Of a stretch of 64,000 bases of DNA, positions 18,405 through 27,458 are shown in pieces; the stretch's first letter is position 1; the number at the start of each line of letters is the position of its first letter. The translations under genes and the position numbers were made by a program. Location of the stretch: the NCBI RefSeq assembly GCF_002224285.1, contig NZ_CP022436.1, positions 2,790,001-2,854,000 of the forward strand. The letters run 5' to 3'. The notes under the pieces are model-generated. The model had not been told where the DNA came from. It did no database searches and worked only from the letters and a program-made list of their open reading frames with translations. The DNA is from Arthrobacter sp. YN (GTDB lineage Bacteria > Actinomycetota > Actinomycetes > Actinomycetales > Micrococcaceae).

Positions 18405-21380
18405 ATGTCCTCCATATCCGGGTCTCCATCACCATCAGAGAGCTACCAGGCTGCAGCGCAGCGGGCTTCTGAGTCGAAAACCTATCTGGGCGCTTTCGCC
18501 CGATCCTTGGATTTTGACCTGGACGACTTTCAACGCGAGGCATGCAGGTCCCTCCAGGAGGGCCGTGGTGTCCTGGTGGCAGCACCCACGGGCGCAGGCA
18601 AGACGATCGTGGGGGAGTTCGCGATCTACCTTGCTCTGGAACGAGGCCTCAAGGCTTTCTACACCACCCCCATCAAGGCGCTGAGCAACCAGAAGTTCTC
18701 GGAGCTGGCGTCAAAATACGGCGCTGCGAACGTTGGCTTGCTGACAGGCGATACCACCATCAACGGTGACGCGCCTGTGGTGGTCATGACCACCGAAGTC
18801 CTGCGGAACATGCTGTATGCAGACTCGGAGACCTTGGGCGACCTGGGGTTTGTGGTGATGGACGAGGTCCATTACCTGGCCGATCGCTTCCGCGGTGCTG
18901 TGTGGGAAGAAGTCATCATCCACTTGCCCAGCGAGGTCCAGGTGGCTTCGCTCAGTGCCACTGTTTCCAATGCTGAAGAGTTTGGCGCCTGGCTGGATAC
19001 TGTCCGGGGCGATACCGATGTCATCGTCTCCGAACACCGACCGGTGCCGTTGTGGCAGCACGTCATGGTGGGCCGCGAAATAGTTGACCTTTTCGCAGGC
19101 GACACCACCTTCGATGAAATTGCGCCCCAGGCCACCGGCGCACCGGAGACTGAGGTGCCCGATATTTCCGAGGCCGCCGAGGTAGCCAGCGAACCCGCCC
19201 CCACGGACCGGCGGAACGACCATGCCAAGCGTTCCTCCGCCGCCAAAGTCCAGCAGGCCGTCACCGGACCTGAGTTTGAGGTCAATCCGGATCTGCTGGC
19301 CATGGCCCGTTCCGAGAGCCGCATGAACATGAGCGGCCGCTTTGGCCACGGAGGACGCAGCCGCCGTCGTCAGGACCGTCACCGCGATGAACGCCAGCAG
19401 TCCGAGCAGCGCAGCCCGGTTCGCAAGGCAAGCCGGCCCCAGGTCATTGAGAGCCTCAGGCGCCAGGACCTGCTCCCTGCCATCACGTTCATTTTTTCCA
19501 GGGCCGGCTGTGACGCTGCCGTTGCCCAGTGTGCAGCCTCCGGGCTATGGCTGACAACGGAGCGTGAACAGCAAATCATCGCCCAGCGCGTGGACGAAGC
19601 CAGTCACGAAATTCCTGCGGACGATCTCGACGTGCTCGGTTTCTGGGGCTGGCGCGACGGACTGGTCAGGGGCTTTGCCGCCCACCACGCGGGCATGCTG
19701 CCCACGTTCAAGGAAGTGGTGGAAAAGCTCTTTGCCGACGGCTTGGTCAAGGCCGTCTTCGCCACCGAAACGCTGGCCCTGGGCGTCAACATGCCGGCCC
19801 GCTGCGTGGTGCTGGAAAAACTGGAAAAGTTCAACGGTGAAGCCCATGTCAATATCACGGCGGGGGAGTACACCCAGCTGACGGGCCGCGCAGGACGCCG
19901 GGGCATCGACGTCGAAGGCCATGCCGTGGTGCTGTGGCAGCCGGGGACCGACCCCGCAGCTGTGGCAGGCCTGGCTTCACGGCGCACATACCCGCTGAAC
20001 TCCAGCTTCCGGCCCACCTATAACATGAGCATCAACCTGATTGCCCAGTTTGGCCGCGTTCGCGCCCGCGAAATCCTGGAGTCATCTTTTGCCCAGTTCC
20101 AGGCAGACCGCTCCGTGGTCGGTATTGCCCGGCAGGTGCGGGGGCGCGAAGAGTCTTTGGCTGGCTACGCCAAATCCATGCAATGCCATCTGGGTGACTT
20201 TACCGAGTACGCAAAACTCCGGCGCGAGCTGGGCGATGCAGAGAATTTCGCGGCCCGCGACCATCAGCGTGCCCGCAAGTCCCACGTTGCCGACTCCCTG
20301 GCCCGGCTGATCCCCGGCGATGTCATCAGTATCTTCAGCGGCAGGCTGGCCGGCCATGCGGTTGTTCTCGAGGTAGATCCGAATGCCCGCGAGCCCCGGC
20401 CATCGGTGCTGACCTCGGATAACCAGCTTCGTCGGATCGGCGTGCACGATCTCGAGGGACCGGTCTCGCCCGTGACGCGGATCCGCATACCCAAATCGTT
20501 CAATGCCAAGGTGCCCAAGGCCCGCCGCGACCTCGCCTCCTCCATGCGCCACGCCATCAGTGAAGATGCACCGCACAGCCGCCGCAACAGCAGGCACGAG
20601 GACTTCGGCCTGGGGGCCCGCCTTCCCGACCAGGAAAAGAAGATCACTGATCTGAGGCGTGCGCTCCGGGCCCACCCCTGCCACGGCTGCAGCGAGCGGG
20701 AAGACCACGCCCGGTGGTCGGAGCGCTGGTGGAAGTTGCGCAAGGAAACCGACGGACTGGTCCGCCAGATCCAGAGCCGCACCAACACCATCGCCAAAAC
20801 GTTCGACCGCGTGTGTGATCTGCTCTCCGCGTATGGCTACCTGGAGACGAACGACGCCGGCCACGTCACCATCAGCGTCGACGGGCAGCGGCTTCGCCGG
20901 ATCTATGGCGAGAAGGATCTGCTCATTTCCCAGTCGGTCCGGCGCGGGGCCTTGAACGATCTCGATGCCGCCGAGTTGGCGTCTTTGGCCAGCACGCTGG
21001 TCTATCAAGCCAAACGCGAAGACCGCGGCCTGCGGCCCAAGATGCCCAGTGTTTCGTTGGAGTCCGCCGTGGATATTGTCGTCCGCGAATGGTCCCAGCT
21101 GGAGGACACCGAGGAACACCACAGACTCCCTTTGACTGGCGAGCCGGAACTTGGACTGATGTGGCCCATGTATAAGTGGGCCAAGGGCCGCCACCTTCAA
21201 GATGTCCTGAGCGGAACCGACCTCGCTGCCGGCGACTTTGTCCGCTGGGCCAAACAGGTAGTGGACCTCCTTGACCAATTGGCCAAGATCCCCCAACTCG
21301 ACCCCAGAGTGGCACGGATCTGCCGTGAGGCCATTGAGCTGGTTCGCCGCGGCGTCGTTGCCTACTCCACGGTGGCCTAG
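18405..21380 (+). CDS. Ski2-like DEVH-box RNA helicase (HelY type)
   Basis: The 991-residue protein is an SF2 helicase of the Ski2/Mtr4-like group, the family of mycobacterial HelY, which also follows tatC. Walker A is PTGAGKT at residues 61-67 and the DEVH box is Asp153-His156. The Ser-Ala-Thr motif III (ASLSATVSN) and the motif VI region (TQLTGRAGRRGID) are clear. A low-complexity insertion rich in Arg, Gln and Ser (about residues 300-345) splits the two RecA lobes. The C-terminal third is the winged-helix/DSHCT-type region. It is probably an RNA helicase in RNA turnover; direct functional evidence in this genus is not known to me. Confidence 0.93.
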   Translation: MSSISGSPSPSESYQAAAQRASESKTYLGAFARSLDFDLDDFQREACRSLQEGRGVLVAAPTGAGKTIVGEFAIYLALERGLKAFYTTPIKALSNQKFSELASKYGAANVGLLTGDTTINGDAPVVVMTTEVLRNMLYADSETLGDLGFVVMDEVHYLADRFRGAVWEEVIIHLPSEVQVASLSATVSNAEEFGAWLDTVRGDTDVIVSEHRPVPLWQHVMVGREIVDLFAGDTTFDEIAPQATGAPETEVPDISEAAEVASEPAPTDRRNDHAKRSSAAKVQQAVTGPEFEVNPDLLAMARSESRMNMSGRFGHGGRSRRRQDRHRDERQQSEQRSPVRKASRPQVIESLRRQDLLPAITFIFSRAGCDAAVAQCAASGLWLTTEREQQIIAQRVDEASHEIPADDLDVLGFWGWRDGLVRGFAAHHAGMLPTFKEVVEKLFADGLVKAVFATETLALGVNMPARCVVLEKLEKFNGEAHVNITAGEYTQLTGRAGRRGIDVEGHAVVLWQPGTDPAAVAGLASRRTYPLNSSFRPTYNMSINLIAQFGRVRAREILESSFAQFQADRSVVGIARQVRGREESLAGYAKSMQCHLGDFTEYAKLRRELGDAENFAARDHQRARKSHVADSLARLIPGDVISIFSGRLAGHAVVLEVDPNAREPRPSVLTSDNQLRRIGVHDLEGPVSPVTRIRIPKSFNAKVPKARRDLASSMRHAISEDAPHSRRNSRHEDFGLGARLPDQEKKITDLRRALRAHPCHGCSEREDHARWSERWWKLRKETDGLVRQIQSRTNTIAKTFDRVCDLLSAYGYLETNDAGHVTISVDGQRLRRIYGEKDLLISQSVRRGALNDLDAAELASLASTLVYQAKREDRGLRPKMPSVSLESAVDIVVREWSQLEDTEEHHRLPLTGEPELGLMWPMYKWAKGRHLQDVLSGTDLAAGDFVRWAKQVVDLLDQLAKIPQLDPRVARICREAIELVRRGVVAYSTVA

Positions 21381-21429
21381 CGCCACCCTTCACTGATTGA
21401 CTGTTTCCAACGCTCAAGGAGCACAACGA

Positions 21430-23088
21430 ATGAACCAGCCAGGCGCGCCAGCCGGCCACCCCCGCCCTGCAGAGGACCGCAAGGTCACTATGTACCGCAA
21501 CGGGTCCATTTATACGGCCGCTGATCCCTTTGCCACCGCCATGGTGGTGGATGGCGATACTGTCGCTTGGGTGGGCTCCGAGCAGGCCGCCACGTCCATC
21601 GCCGACTCGAACATGGAGATCATCGATCTCCGCGGCGCCCTCCTCGCTCCCGGCTTTGTGGACTCGCATGCGCACCTCACAGAAACGGGCCTTGCCCTTT
21701 CCGGCGTGGACCTTGCCACGGTGCGTTCAGCCAAGGAACTGCTCGACGCCGTTGCCACCGCCGGCGGCAACGGCACCATTGTGGGGCACGGTTGGGATGA
21801 GACAGCGTGGAACGACTCCTCGCTGCCCACCATGGAAGAACTTGACCGGGCTGGGGCTGGACGGCAGGTCTACCTTTCCCGCATTGATGTCCACTCCGCC
21901 CTGGTTTCTTCATCGCTGGCCGCAGCTGCCGGCCTGAAAGGCGTGGACGGGTTCTCAGGCGGCGCACGGGTGGTACGTGCAGCGCATACCGCCGCGCGCC
22001 TGACGGTCCGGCAGTTCCCCGAAGAGGTGCGGCGTGGACTCCAGGAACGTGCCCTCAAGGAAGCGGCGTCCCATGGCTATGTGGCCTTGGCTGAAATGTC
22101 GGCACCCCACATCTGCGGCCCGGACGACCTGCGCCTGGCAGTGTCGTGGAACGGCCTCGGCGGCAGCCCTGAAGTGCTCCCGTACTGGGGCGAGCTGGCC
22201 TCGTCTGTGGAGCACGCAGAGAACATTCTGGGCGGCCTGGGGACCAAGGTCCTGGGCCTCGCCGGAGACCTTAACGTAGACGGTTCGCTTGGTTCCCGAA
22301 CAGCTGCCCTCCTGGATGACTATTCCGACGCGCCTGGGAACCGCGGCAGCTTGTACCTCTCTGTAGATGATGCAGCCCGACACCTTGCTGCAACCTCCCA
22401 GCTGGGCGTCCAGGCGGGCTTCCATGTCATTGGCGACGCTGGCCTGGCCGTTGTTCTCGAAGCCTTGGACGTTGCCGCAGCTGAGGTAGGGGAGCAGCGG
22501 ATCCGGGCCGCGGGCCACCGGCTGGAGCACGTTGAACTTGCCGATCAGGCCGCCATCGACAAACTGGCCAAGTACTCCATCACTGTCAGCGTACAACCTG
22601 GCTTCGATGCCGCGTGGGGCGCTCCGGGCGGGTTGTACGAGCAGCGTCTGGCAGGTCGAAGCAAGGCCATGAACCCCTTCGCGTCCTTCTACGCGAGTGG
22701 TGTCCCCATCGCCTTTGGCAGCGACAGCCCTGTCACGCCTCTTCGTCCGTGGACCAGCGTGCGCGCGTGCTTGGAACACAGCAACCCGGAACAACGGATA
22801 TCAGCCAGGGCTGCTTTCCTGGGCCATACACGCGCCGGCTGGCGTGCCGCGAAGTCCCGCAACCCCCTGATGGGCCAACTGGTGCCTGGTGCACCTGCCA
22901 GCTTCGCCGTGTGGGAAGTCGAGGAGCTGATGGTCCAGGTGGCAGACAGTCGCGTCCAGTCGTGGAGCACGGATCCGAGGGCGAGGACACCGCTGTTGCC
23001 CGCTCTGGATACCGGCAGCGACCCGCGGTGCCTGCAGACCGTCCGTGAGGGACAGGAACTGTTCGCCCACGAGTCGCTCCGCGTTTAG
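21430..23088 (+). CDS. Amidohydrolase-family protein (YtcJ-like, amidohydrolase 3)
   Basis: A metal-dependent hydrolase of the amidohydrolase superfamily, 552 residues. The first metal motif is His80-Ala-His82 in LAPGFVDSHAHLTETG. Later metal and catalytic regions are the GHGWDETAW segment, a His in FHVIGDAGLAV, the AGHRLEHVELAD segment and the FGSDSPVTPLRPW Asp near the C-terminus. This is the pattern of the YtcJ/amidohydrolase_3 group, whose substrates are mostly uncharacterised. ATG 21430 sits eight bases after CAAGGAG and was preferred over the longer frame. It reads in the same direction as the helicase, 49 bases away. Confidence 0.88.
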   Translation: MNQPGAPAGHPRPAEDRKVTMYRNGSIYTAADPFATAMVVDGDTVAWVGSEQAATSIADSNMEIIDLRGALLAPGFVDSHAHLTETGLALSGVDLATVRSAKELLDAVATAGGNGTIVGHGWDETAWNDSSLPTMEELDRAGAGRQVYLSRIDVHSALVSSSLAAAAGLKGVDGFSGGARVVRAAHTAARLTVRQFPEEVRRGLQERALKEAASHGYVALAEMSAPHICGPDDLRLAVSWNGLGGSPEVLPYWGELASSVEHAENILGGLGTKVLGLAGDLNVDGSLGSRTAALLDDYSDAPGNRGSLYLSVDDAARHLAATSQLGVQAGFHVIGDAGLAVVLEALDVAAAEVGEQRIRAAGHRLEHVELADQAAIDKLAKYSITVSVQPGFDAAWGAPGGLYEQRLAGRSKAMNPFASFYASGVPIAFGSDSPVTPLRPWTSVRACLEHSNPEQRISARAAFLGHTRAGWRAAKSRNPLMGQLVPGAPASFAVWEVEELMVQVADSRVQSWSTDPRARTPLLPALDTGSDPRCLQTVREGQELFAHESLRV

Positions 23089-23515
23089 GCGTACCAATTT
23101 CCAGCTCGCCGGTGGCCTCCTGAACTGGGCCGACGCCAGGATCCGCAGGTCACCGGCCGGTTGACAGCGTGTGGTGAGTCCGTAGCATTGAGGCTCAACG
23201 GATGATCAGACCGGGGGCGAAAGCCACGGTTTGATGGTCCGGTCGCGGCCGGAGCACGTTCATGGTGGCGGCAAACAGGTGGGCAGGTCCGCAGCGACCC
23301 AGAAAACAGTTCGTCCGGGACTCAGTTGCCCGGCGCCACTGGACCTGGGCTTGTGGACCTGCCCGCGGCATGCCGCCCCGGCACCCCGCCTGTGTCCCAC
23401 GCCACTACCGCCCAGGGAGTGCGCTGCGGCGTCCTATAATGGAGAGTTGCGCCAGAATGCCAGCCGCCACGGCTGGTCCGGCACACTGACCGCTCCATCA
23501 AGGAAAGGCCTCTTC
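23089..23515 (+). other. Gap upstream of ppm1 with a candidate -10 box
   Basis: No convincing gene is visible in this 427-base stretch. It contains a consensus TATAAT at 23435-23440, about 80 bases before the next start, but no good -35 hexamer at 16-18 bp. The open reading frames here lack a recognisable product. The composition stays GC-rich throughout. Confidence 0.45.
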
Positions 23516-24259
23516 TTGCGTGTCCTGACGATCATTCCCACCTACAACGAGCTCGAATCGCTCCCCGTAACCCTGGGGCGGCTGCGCGCAGCAGTTCCCG
23601 AGTCCGATGTTTTGGTGGTTGACGACAACAGCCCTGATGGTACCGGACAACTTGCCGACGAGTTCGCGGCCACGGACCACCAAGTTCACGTGCTGCACCG
23701 AAAGGGCAAGGAAGGCCTTGGGGCCGCCTACATCGCCGGCTTCAAGTGGGGGCTCGCTGCAGGATACGACGTCTTGGTGGAAATGGACGCCGACGGTTCG
23801 CACAAGCCGGAACAGTTGCCATTGCTCCTGGATGCCGTCAAGGACGGAGCCGACCTCGCCATGGGCTCACGCTGGGTCCCCGGAGGCAGCGTGGTCAACT
23901 GGCCGCTCTACCGCCAGGCGATCTCACGTATCGGCAGCACCTATGCCCGCATCATGCTCGGCGTGAAGATCAAGGACGTCACCGGCGGCTACCGCGCCTT
24001 CAAGCGCAGCACCCTGGAGGCCCTGAACCTGGATGAGGTCGAGTCGGTCGGCTACGGCTTCCAGGTGGACCTCGCATGGCGGGTGGCCAAGCTGGGTCTC
24101 CGCATCGAGGAACGCCCCATTACTTTTGTGGAGCGGGAGCTTGGTGCGTCCAAGATGAGCGGCAACATTGTGGTGGAAGCCATGATCAACGTCACCAAGT
24201 GGGGACTGGCGGCTCGCTGGGCAAAGCTCACCCGCAAATCGCCCGCCACGGCAAAGTAA
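23516..24259 (+). CDS. Polyprenol-phosphate mannosyltransferase (Ppm1/DPM1 type)
   Basis: A GT2-family glycosyltransferase that makes polyprenyl-phosphate-mannose, the donor for lipoglycan and protein mannosylation. The 247-residue protein opens with VLTIIPTYNELES, has the VLVVDDNSPDGT nucleotide-binding loop at 32-43, and the metal motif Asp91-Ala-Asp93 in VEMDADGSHKPEQ. The VTGGYRAFKRSTLEAL and GYGFQVDL segments are typical of DPM1-like synthases. TTG 23516 lies seven bases after AAGGAAAGG and gives the normal N-terminus. The lipoprotein N-acyltransferase (Lnt) domain fused to Ppm1 in some mycobacteria is absent. A strong terminator follows. Confidence 0.92.
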   Translation: MRVLTIIPTYNELESLPVTLGRLRAAVPESDVLVVDDNSPDGTGQLADEFAATDHQVHVLHRKGKEGLGAAYIAGFKWGLAAGYDVLVEMDADGSHKPEQLPLLLDAVKDGADLAMGSRWVPGGSVVNWPLYRQAISRIGSTYARIMLGVKIKDVTGGYRAFKRSTLEALNLDEVESVGYGFQVDLAWRVAKLGLRIEERPITFVERELGASKMSGNIVVEAMINVTKWGLAARWAKLTRKSPATAK

Positions 24260-24270
24260 CCTTCCAACAG

Positions 24271-24312
24271 AAAGGCCGGGTCTGGTTCCCAAGGGAACCA
24301 GACCCGGCCTTT
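24271..24312. terminator. Strong intrinsic terminator between ppm1 and rbpA
   Basis: A perfect 20-bp inverted repeat runs from AAAGGCCGGGTCTGG at 24271 to its complement ending at 24312, with T-rich sequence (CTTTCTTG) on the downstream side. It serves the end of the mannosyltransferase gene and, read on the other strand, the end of rbpA. Confidence 0.93.
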
Positions 24313-24345
24313 CTTGTCCGGGCTTACTTTTGTCCGGGTTGCAGA

Positions 24346-24693
24346 CTAGGCGGAGCGGCGCTCTCCACGGCGCTCACGCAGAATGTTCAAACGATCCTCA
24401 AGGATCTGCTCCAGCTCAGGAAGGCTGCGGCGTTCCAGCAGCATGTCCCAGTGGGTGCGGACGGCTTTCTCGTTGGCGTCCACAGGACGCTCGCCATCAA
24501 CCAGAAGAGCTTCCTTGCCGGTCTTGGAAACCCAGACCGGGGGAATCTCGGCCTCGGAGGAGAAGGTCACGAAGACCTGTTCGCCGTCCTCGCAGCGGTA
24601 CTCGACCCGCTGGCGCGGTGCCGGTTCAACGCCGGATTCGGTTTCCATGCTTTGGGCGCCAAGACGCATACCCCGCAGGCTGCGATCGCTCAT
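24346..24693 (-). CDS. rbpA: RNA polymerase-binding protein RbpA
   Basis: RbpA is an actinobacteria-specific transcription factor that binds RNA polymerase and the principal sigma factor and stabilises the open complex. The 115-residue product has the expected layout. An N-terminal basic tail (MSDRSLRGMRLGAQSMETE) leads to a core beta-barrel with VEYRCEDGEQVFVTFSSEAEIPPVWVSK. The C-terminal sigma-interaction region, ending LEERLNI-like with HWDMLLERRSLPELEQIL, follows. A promoter with a good -10 box is visible upstream. It converges on the mannosyltransferase gene. Confidence 0.96.
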   Translation of the reverse strand: MSDRSLRGMRLGAQSMETESGVEPAPRQRVEYRCEDGEQVFVTFSSEAEIPPVWVSKTGKEALLVDGERPVDANEKAVRTHWDMLLERRSLPELEQILEDRLNILRERRGERRSA

Positions 24694-24854
24694 GATTACT
24701 CCCTCTGTCTGTACGCGGAGCAGGAACCCCGCGCTGGCCGTAAGCCGTTTTCACGATCCTTACGGACTACTTCTGCACACCTTGCATCACTAATTGCAAC
24801 GCCTGGCCAAGCTTTTATGTTCCATCCAGGCTGAACCAGCCGGACAAATATCCC

Positions 24855-24884
24855 ATTATACGCGGAACATCTCCTACTACTCAA
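24855..24884 (-). promoter_or_regulatory. Predicted rbpA promoter
   Basis: On the minus strand a TTGAGT hexamer (24884-24879) is followed after 18 bp by a perfect TATAAT (24860-24855). This predicts a transcript with a leader of roughly 155 bases before the rbpA start at 24693. Confidence 0.6.
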
Positions 24885-24900
24885 AAGCCACGACACGCAA

Positions 24901-24931
24901 CGAGCGGCCAGCCGGAATGGCTGACCGCTCG
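24901..24931 (-). terminator. Hairpin after the SPFH gene
   Basis: Arms CGAGCGGCCAGCC and GGCTGACCGCTCG form a 13-bp stem with one mismatch around a GGAAT loop. It lies 19 bases beyond the stop of the SPFH-protein gene on the minus strand and upstream of the rbpA promoter, so it probably insulates the two. There is no T-tract. Confidence 0.6.
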
Positions 24932-24949
24932 CACCGCCAGAACCTCTGG

Positions 24950-25927
24950 TTATTCGGCTGGCCGTGAATGCTCCGCGGATGCTGTGGGAGCGGGCGCCTT
25001 GCTGTCGTCATTGCCACCGAAGAGACCTACGGGGGAGTCCCCGTTGTTCCCGCCGAGGGCGCCGCCGATGCCTTTAAGTGCTTCGCCGACTTCGCTGGGA
25101 ATGATCCAGAGTTTGTTCGAGCTTCCTTCAGCGATCTTCGGGAGGGTCTGCAGATACTGGTAAGCAAGAAGCTTCTGGTCCGGGTTGCCCTTGTGGATGG
25201 CGTCGAAGACCTTCTGGATGGCCTGGGCTTCACCGTCGGCGCGGAGGATGGCTGCCTTGGCGTCACCCTCAGCTGCGAGGATGGCCGCTTGGCGCTGGCC
25301 TTCAGCAGTGAGGATTTGCGACTGCTTGGTACCTTCGGCGGTCAGGATGGCCGCACGACGATCCCGCTCTGCGCGCATCTGCTTTTCCATCGAGTCCTGG
25401 ATGGAGTGCGGCGGATCAATCGCCTTCAGCTCCACGCGCGACACGCGGATTCCCCAACGGCCCGTGGCTTCGTCGAGGACGCCTCGCAGCTGACCATTGA
25501 TCTGGTCGCGCGACGTGAGCGCCTCTTCGAGGTTCAGCCCGCCCACCACGTTACGGAGCGTGGTGGTTGTCAGCTGCTCGACTGCCTGGATGTAGTTGGC
25601 GATCTCATACGTAGCCGCCCGGGGATCAGTGACCTGGAAGTAGACCACGGTGTCGATCGAGACCACCAGGTTGTCCTCAGTGATAACCGGCTGCGGCGGG
25701 AAGGACACCACTTGTTCGCGGAGATCGAGGAGCGGCAGGAGCCGGTCGACGAACGGGATCAGGATGGTAAGGCCCGGGTTCAGCGTGCGCTGGTACTTGC
25801 CGAGCCGTTCAACGACGCCGGCGCGGGCCTGCGGGATGATCCTGACCGAGCGGACCAACACTATAATGACAAAAATAACGAGAACAATCAGCACAATTGC
25901 TGCTGCTGTTCCTCCTAAGCCGTCCAT
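24950..25927 (-). CDS. SPFH/stomatin-family membrane protein
   Basis: A 325-residue membrane-anchored scaffold protein of the stomatin/prohibitin/flotillin/HflK (SPFH) superfamily. One N-terminal helix (AAAIVLIVLVIFVIIVLV) is followed by the SPFH domain: AGVVERLGKYQRTLNPGLTILIPFVDRL, then ALTSRDQINGQLRGVLDEATGRWGI. An Ala/Glu-rich coiled coil follows, with three nearly repeated blocks around ILTAEGTKQSQ, ILTAEGQRQAA and ILAAEGDAKAA. The ATG at 25927 has a strong AAGGAG site. The gene lies just downstream of an NfeD-like gene, the classical partner in SPFH/NfeD operons. It probably organises membrane microdomains or protease access. Confidence 0.93.
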   Translation of the reverse strand: MDGLGGTAAAIVLIVLVIFVIIVLVRSVRIIPQARAGVVERLGKYQRTLNPGLTILIPFVDRLLPLLDLREQVVSFPPQPVITEDNLVVSIDTVVYFQVTDPRAATYEIANYIQAVEQLTTTTLRNVVGGLNLEEALTSRDQINGQLRGVLDEATGRWGIRVSRVELKAIDPPHSIQDSMEKQMRAERDRRAAILTAEGTKQSQILTAEGQRQAAILAAEGDAKAAILRADGEAQAIQKVFDAIHKGNPDQKLLAYQYLQTLPKIAEGSSNKLWIIPSEVGEALKGIGGALGGNNGDSPVGLFGGNDDSKAPAPTASAEHSRPAE

Positions 25928-26009
25928 ACATCTCCTTCGTTCCCCAACTGCGTGGTTTGATGCGGCGGTCCGGCCAGGCTGCCGAACCGCGTGAATTTAA
26001 GGCGCGTTA

Positions 26010-26474
26010 TCAGCGCGGGCTGTTTTCGGCCGGCGAGGTGACTACCGCCGTCGCGCCGTCGATTTTAGTGACCTGGACTGTGGCGCCGGCGTCGATGACA
26101 CCGGCGATACTGCGGGCGCTCCAGACGTCACCGCCAATTTTGACGAGCCCACTGGTGCCGCTCACGGCTTCAATGACGAGAGCGGGCTGGCCAATCAGCC
26201 GGTCGATGTTGGATCGCTGCTCTTCGGGACCCTTGTGAAGGTGTTTCAGCGCTACGGGCCGCACGAAGGCGATCATCAGGAGGGAAACCACGCAGAAGAT
26301 GACAATCTGGAGCCAGAAATCCGCGCCGGCGAAGTCAGCCACCAAGCCGGCCAAGGCTCCTCCGCCCAGCATGATGAAGAAGAGGTCCAAGGTGAGCATT
26401 TCCACCACTGCGAACGCGAGGAAGACTGTGAGCCAGAGGGCCCACCAATTCTCGCCGAGCCATTCAAACATCAT
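26010..26474 (-). CDS. NfeD-family membrane protein
   Basis: The 154-residue product is an NfeD-like partner of SPFH proteins. The N-terminal half has two to three membrane segments (WWALWLTVFLAFAVVEML, LFFIMLGGGALAGLVADF, LQIVIFCVVSLLMIAFV). The C-terminal ~65 residues form the small OB-fold with the LIGQPALVIEAVSGTSGLVKIGG and VWSARS segments typical of NfeD. It is the short type without the ClpP-like protease domain. A GGGGGAA ribosome-binding site precedes the start. It is upstream of the SPFH gene on the same strand and 82 bases away, so the two are likely co-transcribed. Confidence 0.9.
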   Translation of the reverse strand: MMFEWLGENWWALWLTVFLAFAVVEMLTLDLFFIMLGGGALAGLVADFAGADFWLQIVIFCVVSLLMIAFVRPVALKHLHKGPEEQRSNIDRLIGQPALVIEAVSGTSGLVKIGGDVWSARSIAGVIDAGATVQVTKIDGATAVVTSPAENSPR

Positions 26475-26552
26475 TTCCCCCTTGGTCCCGGACCCCGCGG
26501 GGCGGGATCACAGTCGCTGTTCTTCCATCCTAGCCCGATGCGCTGTCCCACG

Positions 26553-27389
26553 TCAGGGCACGGTAAAGACGTTGATCCGGAATTTGGCAGTGGTGGACAC
26601 AGAACCGGTGGGCTCGCCCACCGGTCCCTGATCCCGGAGATGGTGGCCGGCGGGACCCATATACGCGAGGTCGCCCATCTGCGGGCCGGTCAGCTCCAAG
26701 GGCACATCCAGGCCGAGGACCCCAGCGGGGCTGAAATACCCCTTCATGGTGTCAGCCAAACGTTCTTCCTTGCCCTCTTCGATGCCCAGCATTCCCGTCC
26801 TGGCAGCAACCTCGGCAAGATGGCCCGGCCTGGGTGTCACCACGATCAGTTTCCCGCCGGGACGGATGACCCTCGCAAACTCGGCTGGGTTGCGCGGGGC
26901 AAAGACCACCATGACCACGTCCACCGAATTGTCAGCCACCGGTAAAGGACGCCAAATGTCCCACACCAGGTTGGCCGCCTGGGGGTTGAGCCGGGCAGCC
27001 CTGCGGAGCGCAAACTTGGAGATGTCCAGGCCGATCGCCGCAGCCCCGGATTCTTCGGTGACGGCATGGAGGTAGTGCCCAGTCCCTGTGCCGGCATCCA
27101 GAACCACCGCGCCGGGAAGGCGAAGCGCCCCGGCCGCCTCTTCTGCGACTGCGGCGGCCAAAGCAGCATAGTGGCCTGCGTCCAGGAACCGGTAACGTGC
27201 TGCCACCATGTTGGCAGTATCGGCTTCAAAGACTGTGCCCTTGCCCGTCAACAGGTTGAAGTAGCCCTGTTTGGCGGAGTCGAAAAGGTGCCCCGACCCG
27301 CAGGCCAGCGTCCTGTGCGGATGTTCCTTCAGCTGGAGCGCCCCTTGGCACAGCGGACAACGGAGGGCAGCGACGGCGTCGGACAACAT
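26553..27389 (-). CDS. RlmA-like 23S rRNA (guanine-N1) methyltransferase
   Basis: A 278-residue SAM-dependent methyltransferase with an N-terminal zinc ribbon: Cys11, Cys14, Cys30 and His34 in ALRCPLCQG and LACGSGHLFD. The next segment, AKQGYFNLL, is typical of RlmA(I)/(II) enzymes, which methylate G745 or G748 of 23S rRNA. The SAM motif is VVLDAGTGTGHYL, followed by IGLDISKFALRRAAR. The longer open frame was trimmed to ATG 27389 because the zinc ribbon starts there. The divergent peptidase gene starts 69 bases away. RlmA(II)-type enzymes influence tylosin resistance; which guanine is modified here is unknown. Confidence 0.87.
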   Translation of the reverse strand: MLSDAVAALRCPLCQGALQLKEHPHRTLACGSGHLFDSAKQGYFNLLTGKGTVFEADTANMVAARYRFLDAGHYAALAAAVAEEAAGALRLPGAVVLDAGTGTGHYLHAVTEESGAAAIGLDISKFALRRAARLNPQAANLVWDIWRPLPVADNSVDVVMVVFAPRNPAEFARVIRPGGKLIVVTPRPGHLAEVAARTGMLGIEEGKEERLADTMKGYFSPAGVLGLDVPLELTGPQMGDLAYMGPAGHHLRDQGPVGEPTGSVSTTAKFRINVFTVP

Positions 27390-27458
27390 GGCTTCAATCC
27401 TACGGCTGGACGGAGTGTCAGGTGCCGGGCACCGTTCTCCCGGGCTAGGCTCACCCTC

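Noticed and set aside
20082..21386. 434-codon open frame antisense to the helicase gene
   Set aside because: It is a shadow of the helicase C-terminal region; composition is of the antisense type, and no start signals or homology are seen.
24696..24896. 66-codon frame upstream of rbpA
   Set aside because: It overlaps the rbpA promoter and leader and has no recognisable sequence.
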